NCBI GenBank assembly: GCA_031772625.1
Contig: CM062813.1
Location: 762,476,720-762,540,719 of the forward strand
Direction of reading: 5' to 3'
Source of the DNA: Pinus tabuliformis
Lineage: Eukaryota > Streptophyta > Pinopsida > Pinales > Pinaceae
DNA: 64,000 nt
The notes under the pieces were generated by a model. That model was given only the letters and a program-made list of their open reading frames with translations. It had not been told where the DNA came from and did no database searches. A program made the position numbers and the translations under genes. Positions 1 through 11,155 of the stretch are shown here, piece after piece. How positions within the stretch are numbered: position 1 is the first letter of the stretch; the number at the start of each line of letters is the position of its first letter.

Positions 1-67
1 CTGCAATTCTGAGACTCCTCCGTGTTGATACATCCTCAAGGCAAAATTCAAGTCATAAGCAGTTGAG
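1..67 (+). other. Possible 3' end of an exon
   Basis: The third frame is open from base 3 to base 68, encoding a short Leu/Arg/Ser-rich peptide, and is followed at once by a good plant-type donor (GAG|GTAAAG, GT at 68-69) and then T-rich DNA. This is only 67 bases at the window edge, so it could be chance or part of an element. No protein family is recognised and no downstream acceptor or exon was found. Confidence 0.2.
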
Positions 68-540
68 GTAAAGCTTTTCTTTGTATGATTTGATGTTATC
101 TGTTTAGAATTGGGAATTATACAAGAGAAGTAGTTTGTTTTGTTTTATTTTGTTTTGGGAATACTGATGAGTTATATTCTTCAATGATAATATAAAACCC
201 TAACTAATCACTGAGTAGTAGAAGCTTTGTAACAAAATATAACAGCAGTAAAAGAAAGACAACAAAGATCTAATTCTTAGTAGCGAGAAGATTCAAGCCA
301 CATTCACGTACATCAGTGGCATAAGACATAAGGTACATGAATTGTTGTTAGAAGTAGTCCTGAAGTTTTGAAAAAAAATTATTTATTCATTGCATATTAG
401 AAGTGAATATTAACAGAGAGGGTTTTATTGAACATCTTTTATAAGTTGTTCATTATCCCAAGTATGGGAGCCCACAAATAGTTTTTCTATTCTTATATAT
501 TTTAAGGGCAGTTGGGTGGTGTAACGTAGGTGAGTGAAGT
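68..540. other. No gene seen
   Basis: AT-rich sequence without long open frames, recognisable element ends or RNA genes. If 1-67 is an exon this would be intronic, but nothing else supports that. Confidence 0.4.
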
Positions 541-982
541 CTCCCTCAGGTTGTAGCCTAAAAATACTTCAAAGTGGCAGGGTGGTTCTAGGGAGTTTAT
601 GGTGCAGGGTGTTGGAGCATCTTATTAGTTGTAATTGATAAAACCAACGTGTTGGGGCATCCTTCTAGTTGGAGCTGGTAAAACTAGGGTGCAGGATCAT
701 CCTTTTAGGAGTTGGAGCTACATGAAAAACTTGAATTCATTTCTAGAGTACCAGGGAGTTGAGGCTTCCCTTTCAATTGGAGATGAAGCATTATTGTACT
801 CACAAAATATTAGAAAATTGTTTGGTGGTTTTTCTCCCAGAATGGCTTCCACCTAAAAAATTATTGTGTATTGCTATTGCGATATGTTGTTGATTACTTT
901 TCTATTATTCATGCTCAATTTTTTTTATAATTAACTGATTGTAAGTGAAATATTTATTCACCCCCTCTCAGTATTTCCAACA
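541..982 (+). repeat. 3' part of a copia-type LTR, plus orientation (partial)
   Basis: The stretch reads like the distal part of a plant copia LTR. It ends with a tract resembling the usual end of such LTRs (CACCCCCTCTCAGTATTTCC followed by AACA at 979-982). No primer-binding site follows, so this is a broken or solo remnant. A 40-bp period is visible at 609-728, with three imperfect units starting at 609, 649 and 689. The 5' boundary is not resolved. The call rests on resemblance to remembered LTR ends. Confidence 0.4.
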
Positions 983-1854
983 CAATATAATATAGATTCT
1001 AGGACAATTAAGATGAAATGTAACCGCCAATCCAAAACTTAAAAATATAGAAAGATAATGTTTCCCTGCTATGGGGGAAACCAACAACAAGAACCAAAAT
1101 GGGCGTCCTTTAGAGTCAGTGGTGTTTGAATTAACAAGGAAAAAAAATAAACATATACTCTAGAATTGAGATATTAACAACCTGGATGGGAAAGCATGAG
1201 AAACAAGGACTAAAATCATCAAATATTAGAAACCTGAACATCAGGATGACAATGAGGTGTCGAGGTTGATTGGTTTCTCTTCAACCTTACACAACGATGG
1301 AATTAGAGAGCTAGGAGATAATCCCATCTCAATACTGGGAAGTTTTCCTTCCACATCCAACATTAGATCCCTAAGCTCGTATAGTTTATGCATAAGGTTG
1401 ACTTGAGTTTGTTTCTTATCCATAAGAATCTTTCCCAGTAGTAGTTTAACATGTTAGTATAGGTCCAACGTATGAAGATAATTATTTTGTTTACCTCTAG
1501 AATTACTTGTGCTAGGAGCACAAGAGGTTATGCTAGCCATGACCTCTTAATCCAAGATGACTTATCGTTCTTTCCAAATTTCCACTTCCATGAGTCAAAT
1601 TTCCTCTTCAATATCGAAAGGTGTGTTTTCATGAAATTTGCAGGCTTAGGACTCAGCACACAGTCTCACTATAGATCCTCCTGAAGCACCACAACCACCT
1701 CCTTTGTGTAGGCAACAAGCTCGCTAGTGGGTCATTTTTACCAAAATAAAGGATATATCACAGGGACTGAAATGGAGTTTGGAGGGAAGTTGTGAAATAC
1801 AATTATGAAAAACATTAACCAAAATATCATGCCAGGCAGGTAACACCAACGATG
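983..1854. other. Unassigned flank left of the copia array
   Basis: No recognisable domain. A 60-codon open frame on the minus strand (1241-1423) has a heptad-like Leu pattern and could be a fragment of a coding exon, but it has no homologue I recognise and no splice context, so I do not call it a gene. The sequence up to 1854 is the flank abutting the copia LTR end. Confidence 0.35.
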
Positions 1855-2450
1855 TGTTAGGAATTTATATATTATAGAACAATGGAACACATAAAATATT
1901 GCAGAAACACAAACATAGAAAACGCATAAAATGAGAGAAACACAGATATATGTGGTTCAGCCAATTTGGGCTATGTCCACGGAGAAACAACCAATCCTTC
2001 CTTTTATATTATCCAACAAATTGAAGAGATGAAACCTACAACAAATCCATTGTAATTCCCTCTTCACTCTTACACAGTCTCCTCTCTCTTTCTCGACCAT
2101 AATACACATATAAAAAGCTGCAATATAATTCCCTCATATATAGTGAGGGGTTGCCTTGTACGAAAAAAAACCCTAAATTAAACATAACTTCTACCATCAG
2201 ATCATCCGCCTAATGAATGACCCAGATTGACTACAAAATTACTATATATTACAAGGCAATTTTACATATATTTTTAGCTTCAGGGGTGCTGCCCCCAAAC
2301 CCTTGCAAGGGGGGGCTCATAACATCACCGTCTCCACCGTGGACCCCCCTAATGGTGATTAAATGGCCGACATTGCTGCCCCATTAGGAACTAGGGTCTA
2401 ACATGACGATATTGCTAAATAAGGAAGATAATTAGGCTCCACTCCCAACA
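1855..2450 (-). repeat. LTR 1 (3' LTR of copia A)
   Basis: 596 bp, bounded on the plus strand by TGTTAG and CCCAACA, i.e. the usual TG...CA ends on the minus strand. It matches 6508-7093 and 11156-11655 along its length. A TATA-like element lies near 2135-2150 (minus strand), flanked by short CCCTC/GAGGG arms as in the other two copies. Past 1855 the sequence is not a PBS, so this is the outer end of the array. Confidence 0.88.
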
Positions 2451-2465
2451 ATCTCCAACTTTGAG
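2451..2465 (-). other. Polypurine tract of copia A
   Basis: On the minus strand a purine-rich run ending GGAGAT directly precedes the 3' LTR and would prime plus-strand DNA synthesis. Compared with the copy at 7094-7108 it carries pyrimidine changes, in line with decay. Confidence 0.6.
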
Positions 2466-2673
2466 ATTGATTATTGCAACTCCACCACTGCTTCATTTGC
2501 TGGAATGCTTCCACTTTAGACCTGGTTGTTTCTCATCTTCATCATCATACTTGAAGACCAATTCAAACTGAGCAAAATATCAGTTTCTCCCTGGTTACAA
2601 CTTTTGTTCACAAATCTATAGGATTCTCGCTAATGTGTATCTTTTCCAGCTTCAATTGTCCATCTTCCAACAC

Positions 2674-3174
2674 TTACCATATGAAATGATACTTGCATTG
2701 TATATGTTTAGTCTTGGAATGAAATGTTGAGTTCTCTGCCATATGAATGGCACTCTTGCTGTCACTGTATAACCTACCCATCTCATGCTTCTTACCCAAT
2801 TTATCCATAAAACTTTGTAACCAAATCATTTCTTTACTAGCCTCTGTAGAAGCAACATACACTGCTTCTGTTGTTGAAAGTGAAACAACACTCTGCATTT
2901 TTGAAATCCAACTGACAGTTGTTCCACCTACAGTAAACACATACCTTGTGGTGCTCCTCCTATTATCTCTATCAACTACCATGTATGCATCAACATATCC
3001 CTGTAAAGCAATGTTTGAACCACCAAAGCATAATGCTTGATTTTTGGTACCTCTCAAATGCCTCAGAATCCACTTTACTGCCATCCAATGTTCTTTTCCC
3101 AGATTGTTTATGTATTTGCTTACAACTCCCACTACATGTACAATATCAGGCCTTGTGTAGACCATTTCATACAT
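2674..3174 (-). pseudogene. Copia A RNase H domain remnant
   Basis: 166 codons open on the minus strand encode the C-terminal copia RNase H that degrades the RNA strand of the RNA/DNA hybrid. Visible landmarks are the RPDI block, a GYVDA block in which the following acidic residues are changed, STTEA with the next acidic residue changed to V, YSDSKSAIH and the KTKHI block near the end. The altered acidic positions and the early end (no PADMLTK tail, which copy B retains) indicate an inactive domain. It lies downstream of RT as expected. Confidence 0.85.
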
Positions 3175-3469
3175 TAAGCATCCATCTGCTTATGCATATG
3201 GAACTTTAGACATATAATGCATCTCTTCCTGATTCTTGGGACACATCTCCTTACTTATTTTGAAATGGCTAGCCAAATGTGTACTAACCGGTTTTTCATT
3301 CTACATATTGATTCTTTCCAACACCTTTTCTATGTACTCACTCCGAGACAATGTTAATTTGTGATTTTGAGCCTGCCTCTAGTTATTTTCATACCAAGGA
3401 TTTGTTTTACAACACTCAAATCCTTCATTTCAAATGATTTGCAATTTTTCCCTTGAGCGCATTTATTTC

Positions 3470-3975
3470 CTACATATTCGACCTTGCAACAAGCATGTCA
3501 TCTACATACAATAACAATATTATATAGCTTCCATAATTTTTCATTTTGAGATAAATACAATGATCAAAGTGACATCTAGTATAACCTTGTTTAAACATAA
3601 ACCTGTCAAATTTTAGATACCACTGCCTTGGAGCCTGTTTTAGGCCATACAAGCTCTTACTCAACATGCACACTAGTTTCTCCTTCCCTTTGAACTCATA
3701 CCCTTGTGGTTGTTGCATATAGATATCTTCCTCCAAATCCACATGGATAGAGGTTGTCTTTACATCTAATTGCTCAAGATGCAAATCTTCTGCTGCCGCT
3801 AGACTTAAAATAGTTTTGATTGAAGTCGTTTTAACAATAGGAGAAAATATTTCATCAATGTCTATACCTTTCTTCTATGCAAACCCCTTCACCACAAGTC
3901 TAGCTTTATACCTTATTCTACCTCCATCTTCTTCCTTCAACCTGTAAACCCATTTATTCTGCAATGTTGTTTTAC
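3470..3975 (-). pseudogene. Copia A reverse transcriptase remnant
   Basis: The 3470-3784 open frame contains the hallmark copia RT blocks: QLDVKT (near residue 5), the PQGY block, SLYGLKQAPRQWY and the catalytic YVDDM with both aspartates present. Upstream to about 3975, in the same strand but interrupted, are the YKARLV and FSP motifs of the RT N-terminus. The domain is split by stops, including one in the block after the KGFA motif. RT would copy element RNA into cDNA in the virus-like particle. Confidence 0.88.
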
Positions 3976-4310
3976 CTGCAAACAACCTAACTAAATCCCA
4001 AGTCTGTTTATGTTGGCAAGGATTCCATCTCTTCTTTCATGGCTAGCTCCCACTTCTTCTTGGTTTTTACCTACATTTCCTCATCATAACATTATGGTTC
4101 ACCAGAATAAGTCAACAATACATAATATAATGAAGGAGAGTATCATTCAGGGGGTCTACTTATCCTCGTAAATATTCTAACACCACTTTCAGGTGCTTGA
4201 CGTACCTGTTGTCATTGTGGTTTTTGTTGTTATTGTGGTTGTTGATTAGTATGACTTTCAGGCACATTTACTTTTTCTCTGATCTCATCAAGCATTGTGT
4301 GTTCTCTGTT

Positions 4311-5160
4311 TTATTTTTCCTGTTTCTTTTCCTGCATCTGATCCTTATACAAGAACTTTTCATTCAATATGACATCTCTACTCCTAATGATTTTTTGATT
4401 TTCATAATCATAAAAGCGATAACCAAACTCTTTAACACCATATCCAATAAGTGTACATTTCTTTGATTTTTCCTCAAGGTTTGTTCTATTTTCTTTATTA
4501 AAGTGGACAAAGGTTTCACAATTGAAAGTCTTAAAAAATAAGTACTTTACCCTTTTACCTGTCCATGCATCCCTTGGAATACCACCATCCAAGGAACTTG
4601 AAGCCCCTATGTTTACTACATAAACAACAATATCTACAAGATTTGCCCAAAATTGTAAAGACAATCCTGCATGCAATCTCATGCACCTTTCACACTCCAT
4701 GATTGTCTTGTTCATCCTTTCTGACACAGCATTTTCTTGTGGTGTTCCTGGAATTGTCTTCTCTATGAAAATTCCATGCTCTGAACAATACTTATCAAAC
4801 TCTTTGCTGCAATATTCACTCCCATTGCCTAATATGAGACACTTCAACTTCTCTCCTGTCTCATTCTCAACCAAAGCTTTCAATTTCTTGAAAGTATCAA
4901 ATACATTAGATTTATTTCTAATACAATAAATCCAGGCTTCCCTAGTTGCATCATCAATAAAAGTAACATAATAGCGAGATACACCGAGCGATGATACCTG
5001 AGAAGGTCCCCATACATTTGCATGCATAAGCTCTAATTTTTAGCTCTTCTTTTCTATACCAACTCTGAGAAATATGTTTCTCTTATATTTTCCATAAACA
5101 CAATTCTCACAGAAATCCAACTAAACATTCCTCAAACCTAGCAACAAATTTCTTGAGTGG
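4311..5160 (-). pseudogene. Copia A integrase remnant
   Basis: 238 codons are open (4311-5027), covering the integrase core and the start of its C-terminal part. The first catalytic Asp is present in TFIDDAT. The second motif, normally SDNGGEY in copia integrases, reads LGNGSEY and has lost its Asp. The Glu motif PQENAVSERMN is intact. The HHCC zinc motif is visible upstream: two Cys near 5090-5115 and the HHRLGH histidines just past 5166. Loss of a catalytic Asp and upstream stops make it inactive. Lysine-rich C-terminal sequence follows to 4311. Confidence 0.88.
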
Positions 5161-5165
5161 AGAAT

Positions 5166-5640
5166 CTACATCCTCTTCTCACTCATGTGCCCAAGCCTAT
5201 GATGCCACAATGATGTATCTTCTCTTGTGGAGGTTAAAGCATTAACAGAATTAGAAATACCACTGCATAAATACAATGTACCAACCTTTTCTCCTTGTGC
5301 TATTACCAGGGTTGTTTTAGCGACCTTCCAGGTTTTATCCGTAAAAGTAGTTACACAACCTTCACCTCCAAACCGCCTTGTTGAAATTAGAATTTTCTTT
5401 AGATCTGGAACATGCCTTACCTCATTCAATAGACATTGGTTTCCATTCTGCTGTTTTATGAAAACTTTACCCATTCCAATGATTTTGCAGGGTTTATCAT
5501 CACCCAAATGAACCTATCCAAAATATCCTTGAACATAATCATGAAAATGTTTCATATCAAGGGTGGCATGGAATGAGGCCCCTGAATCTACCACCCGGGC
5601 ATTAATAATATTTTCTAATGAAAGAATCAAAGCATATTGC
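5166..5640 (-). pseudogene. Copia A protease and pre-integrase region
   Basis: The open frame 5166-5507 holds the gag-pre-integrase segment ending in the WHHRLGHMS zinc-binding block. Just upstream (about 5570-5590) the retropepsin active site DSGASFHA can be read on the minus strand, apparently intact, followed by an in-frame stop before the LGDDKPC block. The aspartic protease would process the gag-pol polyprotein. The same protease site is destroyed in copy B, so the two copies have decayed differently. Confidence 0.75.
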
Positions 5641-5689
5641 AACACATCACCTATCACATTCACTTCATGATTATTTTATTGTTGTGTGT

Positions 5690-6482
5690 CTCCTTCTTTT
5701 CCCTTCCGAGACTTACATTATTTCTTCAGGTGTAATTTCCTCCACGATTTGGACTTGGATCTTCCTTTCCTTGACTTATTGTGATATCCTGGGCTCTTTC
5801 CTCTTTCCATTTTTCTTCCCCTAGCCTCTACAGTCAAAACATTACCTGACGTCTCATTGGAGCTTTTCTGTCACATTTCCTCGCTAAGGATAGCACCAAC
5901 TACATCATCAAACTTTAAAGTACTAGATCCAAAGATACAGGTACTAATGGCCATAACTAAGCCATTCCAACTTTCTGGTAATGAGCAAAAAAATAACGGA
6001 GCCCTAACTTCATCATCAAAATTTACCCCTACATAATTTAACTGGTTGGTAATCGTATTAAATTCATTTAAATGATCAACAATAGATCCACCTTCTGATA
6101 TCTTCATATTAAATAAATGCGTCATAATAAATACCTTATTTAAGGACAAGGGTTTTTCATATAGTGTGGCCAATGTCAATATTAACCCTATGTTGTCATT
6201 TCCTTTGAAATATTAAAGGCTACCGAAGTTGCTAGGCACATATGTATTGTTTCAAGTGCCTTTTTGTTGACAATCTGCCATTTTGTGTTTGTCATACTTG
6301 TCAACTTCTTTGTTTTTCCTCTCAATGGTAGGAATAGATCTTTCTGATACAAATAATATTCCATCTGCATCTTCCACACTAGTAATTTTTGCCATTAAAT
6401 TTCTCGACCCTAAACCTATGATCTTTTGCCACTTCTCCCACTCAAACCAGGAATCCTTCTCTCCTGTCAGTTTATCAGCCAA
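5690..6482 (-). pseudogene. Copia A gag remnant
   Basis: Three overlapping open pieces on the minus strand (6252-6482, 6188-6379, 5871-6179) together cover a UBN2/DUF4219-type copia gag, with a frameshift around 6380 and another break near 6185. Landmarks are the WKMQM block, an [10 protein letters not shown] block and [10 protein letters not shown]. Gag forms the particle shell. Against copy B this copy lacks about 24 bases near 5735-5750, removing the CxxC half of the zinc knuckle. The region 5690-5870 encodes the basic tail and the rest of the knuckle, with stops. Confidence 0.8.
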
Positions 6483-6490
6483 ATAAACTT

Positions 6491-6505
6491 TTGGCTCTAA
6501 TACCA
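6491..6505 (-). other. Primer-binding site of copia A (initiator Met tRNA)
   Basis: On the minus strand, two bases past the LTR end, the sequence reads TGGTATTAGAGCCAA. It differs at one position from the TGGTATCAGAGC core used by plant copia elements that prime with initiator-Met tRNA. It fixes the direction of the element and the LTR boundary at 6508. Confidence 0.85.
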
Positions 6506-6507
6506 GT

Positions 6508-7093
6508 TGTTAGAAAATTATATATTACAGAGCAATGGAACACATAAAATATTGCACAAACACAAACAGAGAAAATGCATAAAACAAGAGAGACACAGAC
6601 ATGCGTGGTTCACCCAATTTGGGCTACGTCCATGGAGAAACAACCAGTCTTTCCTTTTATATTATCTAGAAAAATGAAGAGATACAACCTACAACAAATC
6701 CATTGTAATTTTCTCTTCCCTCTCACAAAGTCTCCTCTCTCTTTCTCACTCAGAATACATATATGCAAAGACGAAATACAATTCCCTCATATATAGCGAG
6801 GGTTTTCCTTCTAAGGAAAACAACCCTAAATTAAACATAACTTCTACAGTCAGATCATTTTCCTAATGAACGACCCAAATTGACTACAAAATTACAATAT
6901 TTTACAAGGCAATTTTACACCTATTTTTAGCTTCAAGGGCGCTCCCCCCGAGCCCCTGCCAGGGGGGACTCATACAATCACTATCACCCCTTCTGAATCT
7001 GATTAAACCAGCGGCATTGCCACCTCATTAGGAATTGGGGTCCAACGCAGCGATACCTATAAGTAAAGAAGATATCACGCTCCACACCCAACA
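6508..7093 (-). repeat. LTR 2, shared by copia A and copia B
   Basis: 586 bp with TGTTAG...CCCAACA ends. It is followed on one side by a PBS (serving as the 5' LTR of A) and on the other by a polypurine tract (serving as the 3' LTR of B). One LTR serving two internal regions is the key evidence for a recombinational tandem rather than two separate insertions. A TATA-like element sits near 6785-6800 on the minus strand. Confidence 0.88.
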
Positions 7094-7108
7094 ATCTCCC
7101 ACTTGGAG
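7094..7108 (-). other. Polypurine tract of copia B
   Basis: The minus strand reads CTCCAAGTGGGAGAT immediately before the 3' LTR, the plus-strand primer expected at this place. It is better preserved than the A copy. Confidence 0.7.
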
Positions 7109-7189
7109 ACTGATTATTGCAATTCCACCGTTGCTTCATTTGCTGGAAAATGCTTCCACCTTGGACATGGTTATTTCTCATATTCATCA

Positions 7190-7756
7190 TCATACTTCAA
7201 GACTATTTGAAACTGTGAAGAATCTCATTTTCTCCCTGTTTACAACTTTTGTTAACATATCTGCAGGATTTTGGCTAGTGTGTATCTTTTCCAGTTTCAA
7301 TTGTCCATCTTCCAACATTGTCCATATGAAATGGTACTTGAGTTGTATATGTTTAGTCTTGGAATGAAATTCTAATTTATTTGCAAGATGGATGGCACTC
7401 TCGTTGTCACTATATAGCCTACCCATCTCTTTCTTCTTACCCAATTTATCCATAAACCTTTGTAACCAAATCATTTCTTTACTAGCCTCTGTAGCAGCAA
7501 CATACTCTGCTTTTGTTGTTGAAACTGCAACAACACTCTGCATTTTTGAAATCCAACTGACAGTTGTTCCACCTATGGTAAACACATACCCTGTGGTTCT
7601 CCTCCTACTATCTCTATCACCTGGCATGTATGCATCAACATATCCGTGTAAAGCAATGTTGGAACCACCAAAGCATAATGCTTGATTTGTGGTACTTCTC
7701 AAATACCTTTGAATCCACTTCACTTTCATCCAATGTTCTTTTCCTGGATTGTTCAT
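7190..7756 (-). pseudogene. Copia B RNase H domain remnant
   Basis: 188 codons remain open, the longest intact piece of this copy. Landmarks are GYVDAYM with a following GD, the STTKAEY block (second acidic residue present), YSDNESAIH, KTKHIQ and the C-terminal QNPADMLTK that ends copia pol. The open frame starts inside the domain. The RPDI block lies upstream, out of frame. More complete than copy A but still severed from its RT. Confidence 0.87.
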
Positions 7757-8108
7757 GTACCTGCTTACACACCCACTACATGTGTAATATCAGGCCTTAT
7801 GCAGACCATTACATACATTAAGCTTCCATCTTCTTATGCATATGGAACTTTAGACATATAATTCATATTTTCTTGAGCCTTGGGACACCTCTCTTTACTA
7901 AGTTTGAAATGGCTAGCCAAAGGTGTAGTAACTGGTTTTGCATTCTGCATATTAAATCTTTCCAACACCTTTTCTATGTACTTACTCTGAGACAATGTTA
8001 ATTTGTGATTTTCCTGTCTCTATTTATTCTCATACCAATTTCTTTTGCAGCACCCAAATCCTTCATTGTAAATGAATTTTCCAATTTTTCCTTGAGCACA
8101 TTTATTTC

Positions 8109-8603
8109 CTACATGTTAGACCCTGCAACAAGCATGTCTTCTACATACAATAACAATATAATATAACTTCCATCATTTTTCATTTTGAGATAAACACAAT
8201 GATCATAGTGACATCTAGTATAGCCTTGTTTAGACATAAACCTATCAAATTTTAGATACCACTGCCTAGGAGCCTGTTTTAGGCCATACAGGCTCTTCTT
8301 CAACCTGCACAATAGTTTCTACTTCCCTTTGACATCATACCCTTGTGGCTGCTGCATATATATCTCTTACTCCAAATCCCCATGGAGAAAGGTTGTCTTT
8401 ACATCTAACTGCTCGAGATGCAAATCTCTTATTGCTACTAGACTTAAAATAGTTTTGATTGAAGTCATTTTAACAATAGGAGAAAATATTTCATCAAAGT
8501 CTATACCTTTCTTATGTGCAAACCCCTTCAGCACAAGTCTAGCTTTATACCTTATTCTACCTCCATCTTCTTCCTTCAACCAATAAACCCATTTATTTTG
8601 CAA
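8109..8603 (-). pseudogene. Copia B reverse transcriptase remnant
   Basis: Two open pieces in different frames: 8367-8603 (KWVYWLKEEDGG, YKARLV, FSPIV, QLDVKT) and 8109-8312 (SLYGLKQAPRQWY). The catalytic box reads YVEDM, so the first aspartate of YVDDM has become Glu, a change expected to abolish or cripple polymerase activity. The gap between them (8313-8366) contains the PQGY region with a stop. Confidence 0.88.
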
Positions 8604-9083
8604 TGTTGTTTTACCTACATATAACCTAACTAAATCCTAAGTTTGTTTATGTACCAAGGAGTTCATCTCTTATTTCATGGCTAGATCCAACTTCTTCCTA
8701 GTTTCTACCTGTATTGCCTCATCATAACATTTTGGTTCACTAGAATCAGTTGAAAATATATAATATAATGAAGGAGAGTATCATTCAAGGGGTCTACTTA
8801 TCCTGGTAGATCTTGTAACACCAATTTCAGGTGTTTTAGGTGCCTATTGTTGTTATGGTTTTTGATTAGTATGATTTTCAAGCACCTTCACTTTTTCGGT
8901 GATCTCATCAAGCACTGTGTATTCTCTATTTTCTTTTTCCTGTTTCTTTTCTTGAATCTGATCCTTATACAAGACCTTTTCATTGAATATGATGTATCTA
9001 CGCCTAATGATTTTGTGATTTTCATAATTATAAAAGCGATAACCAAACTATTTAACACCATATCCAATCAAGGTACATTTCTT

Positions 9084-9765
9084 TTATTTTTCCTCAATAT
9101 TTGTTCTATTTTCTTTATTAATGTGGACAAAGGCTTCACAATTGAAAGTCTTCAAAAATAAGTAGTTTACCTTTTTACCTGTCCATGCCTCCTCTAAAAT
9201 ACCACCATCCAATGAACTTGAAGGCCCTTTATTTATTAGATAAACAGTAGTATCTACAACATCTACCCAAAATTGTAAAGACAATCCTGCATGCAATCTC
9301 ATGCACCTTGCACACTCCATGATTTTCGTGTTCATCCTTTCTGACACCATTTTCTTGTGGTGTTCCTCGAACTGTATTCCCTCTATGAATTACATGCTCT
9401 GAACATTACTTATCAAACTCTTTGCTATAATATTTACCTCCATTTTCTAATCTGATACACTTCAACTTCTTTCCTATCCCATTCTCAACCAAAGCTTTCC
9501 ATTTCTTGAAAGTATCAAATACATCAGATTTATTTCTAATACAATAAATCCAAGTTTTCATGGTTGCATCATCAATAAAAGTAACATAATAGTGAGAGCC
9601 ACCGAGATATGATACCTGAGTAGGTCTCCATACATCTGTATACATAAGCTCCAATTTTTTTCTCTTCTTTTCTTTATCAAATCTGAGAAATCTCACTCTC
9701 TTATGTTTTCCATAAACACAATTTTCACAGAAATCCAAATGAACAGGCTTCAAAGCTGGCAACAA
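9084..9765 (-). pseudogene. Copia B integrase remnant
   Basis: 9406-9765 holds the CENCVYGK zinc-binding cysteines, the TFIDDAT Asp motif and an LENGGKY motif where the catalytic Asp of DNGGEY is missing. After a frameshift between 9350 and 9406 the second piece (9084-9350) resumes with SERMNTKIME just past the catalytic Glu block. Same architecture and the same lost second Asp position as copy A, but with different residues. Confidence 0.87.
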
Positions 9766-10348
9766 ATTTCTTAAGTGGAGAATCTACATCCCCTTCTCAC
9801 TCATGTGCTCGAGCCTATGATGCCACAATGATGTATCTTATCTTTTGGAGGTTAAATCATTAAAAAAATTACAAATACCATTGCATAATCACAATGTACC
9901 AACCTTTTCTCTTTTTGCTATTACCAGTGCTCCTTTAGTGACCTTCTAGGTTTTATTTGTAAAAGTAGTTAAGAAACCTTCACCTCCCAACTACCCTGTT
10001 GAAATTATATTTTTGTTCAGATCTAGAACATGTCTTACCTCCAATAGCCATTGGTTTCCATTTTGTTTTTTTTATGAAAACATTACTCATTCCAATGATT
10101 TTACAGGGTTTATCATCACCCAAACGAACCTGCCCAAAATATCCTTGAACATAATCATGAAAATGTTTCCTATTAGGTGTGGCATGGCATCAGACCCCTA
10201 CATATACCACCCGTGCATCAATAATATTTTCTAATGAAAGAACCAAAGAATCTTGCAACACATCACCTATCACATTTGCTTCATGATTGTTTTCTTGTTG
10301 TGTGTCTTCTTCTTTTCCCTTCTGAAACTTACAGTCTTTCATCAGGTG
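9766..10348 (-). pseudogene. Copia B protease region and zinc knuckle, broken
   Basis: Alignment with copy A places the protease here, but the DSG active site reads YVG and is followed by a stop. At about 10325-10375 a CCHC zinc knuckle (CWKCGKK, then H and C at the right spacing) can be read, interrupted by an in-frame TGA at the position before the His. No open frame longer than 60 codons survives. Confidence 0.65.
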
Positions 10349-11140
10349 TCATTTCTTCCCACATTTCCAGCACACTATCCCCAATCTGGACTTGGATCTT
10401 CCTTTCCTTGACTTATTGCGATCTCCTGGGCTCTTTCCTCTTTCCATTTTTCTTCCCCTAGTCTTTGCAGTCAAAGCGTTACTTGATGTCTCACTAGATT
10501 GTTTTTGTTGCATTTCCTCACTAAGGATAACACCAACTACATCATCAAACTTTAAAGTAATAGATCCAGAGACAAAGTTACTAATCGCCATAACTAAGCC
10601 ATTCCAACTTTCTGGTAATGAGCACAAAAATAATAGAGACCTAACTTCATCATCAAAATTTACCCCTACAGAATTTAATTGACTGGTAACCATATTAAAT
10701 TCATTTAAATGATCAACAACAAATCCACCTTCTAACATCTTCATATTAAATAAACGCTTCATAAGAAATACCTAATTTTAGGCTGAGGGTTTTTCATATA
10801 GTTTGGCCAATGCCAACATTAAACCCTATGTTGTCGTTTCCTTTGAAATATTAAAGACTACTTATGCTGCTAGGCACAACCGTATTGTTCCAAGTGCCTT
10901 TTTGTTGAGAATCTCCCATTTTGTGTCTGTCATACTTGTCGGATTCTTTGTCTTTCCACTCAATGGTAGGTACAGATCTTTATGATGGAAATAATCTTTC
11001 ATCTACATCTTCCACAGCTAGTAGTTTTGGCTATTAAATCTATTAAATTTCTTGACCCTAAACCTACCATCTTCTTCCATTTCTCCCACTCGAACCAGGA
11101 AATCTTCTCTCCTACAAGTTTATCAATCAAATAGACCTTT
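10349..11140 (-). pseudogene. Copia B gag remnant
   Basis: The open frame 10349-10762 encodes the C-terminal half of gag: [25 protein letters not shown], then a basic Arg/Lys/Ser-rich tail and the first CxxC of the knuckle. The N-terminal half (10763-11140) aligns with copy A DNA but has several stops and frameshifts. The gag start is expected just inside the PBS. Confidence 0.8.
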
Positions 11141-11153
11141 TTCTCTGATAACA
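11141..11153 (-). other. Primer-binding site of copia B
   Basis: The minus strand reads TGTTATCAGAGAA just after the LTR end, a mutated version of the initiator-Met tRNA complement TGGTATCAGAGC. Same position as in copy A. Confidence 0.7.
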
Positions 11154-11155
11154 AT

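Larger units (their letters stand above)
1855..7093 (-). mobile_element. Ty1/copia retrotransposon A, degenerate
   Basis: Minus-strand copia element with its 3' LTR at 1855-2450, internal region 2451-6507 and 5' LTR at 6508-7093. Along the minus strand the order is gag, protease, integrase, RT, RNase H, which is the copia order. Every ORF is broken by stops or frameshifts, so it cannot move by itself. The 5' LTR is also the 3' LTR of element B, giving a three-LTR tandem. By eye the LTRs differ at roughly 15% of positions, so the array is old. Confidence 0.9.
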
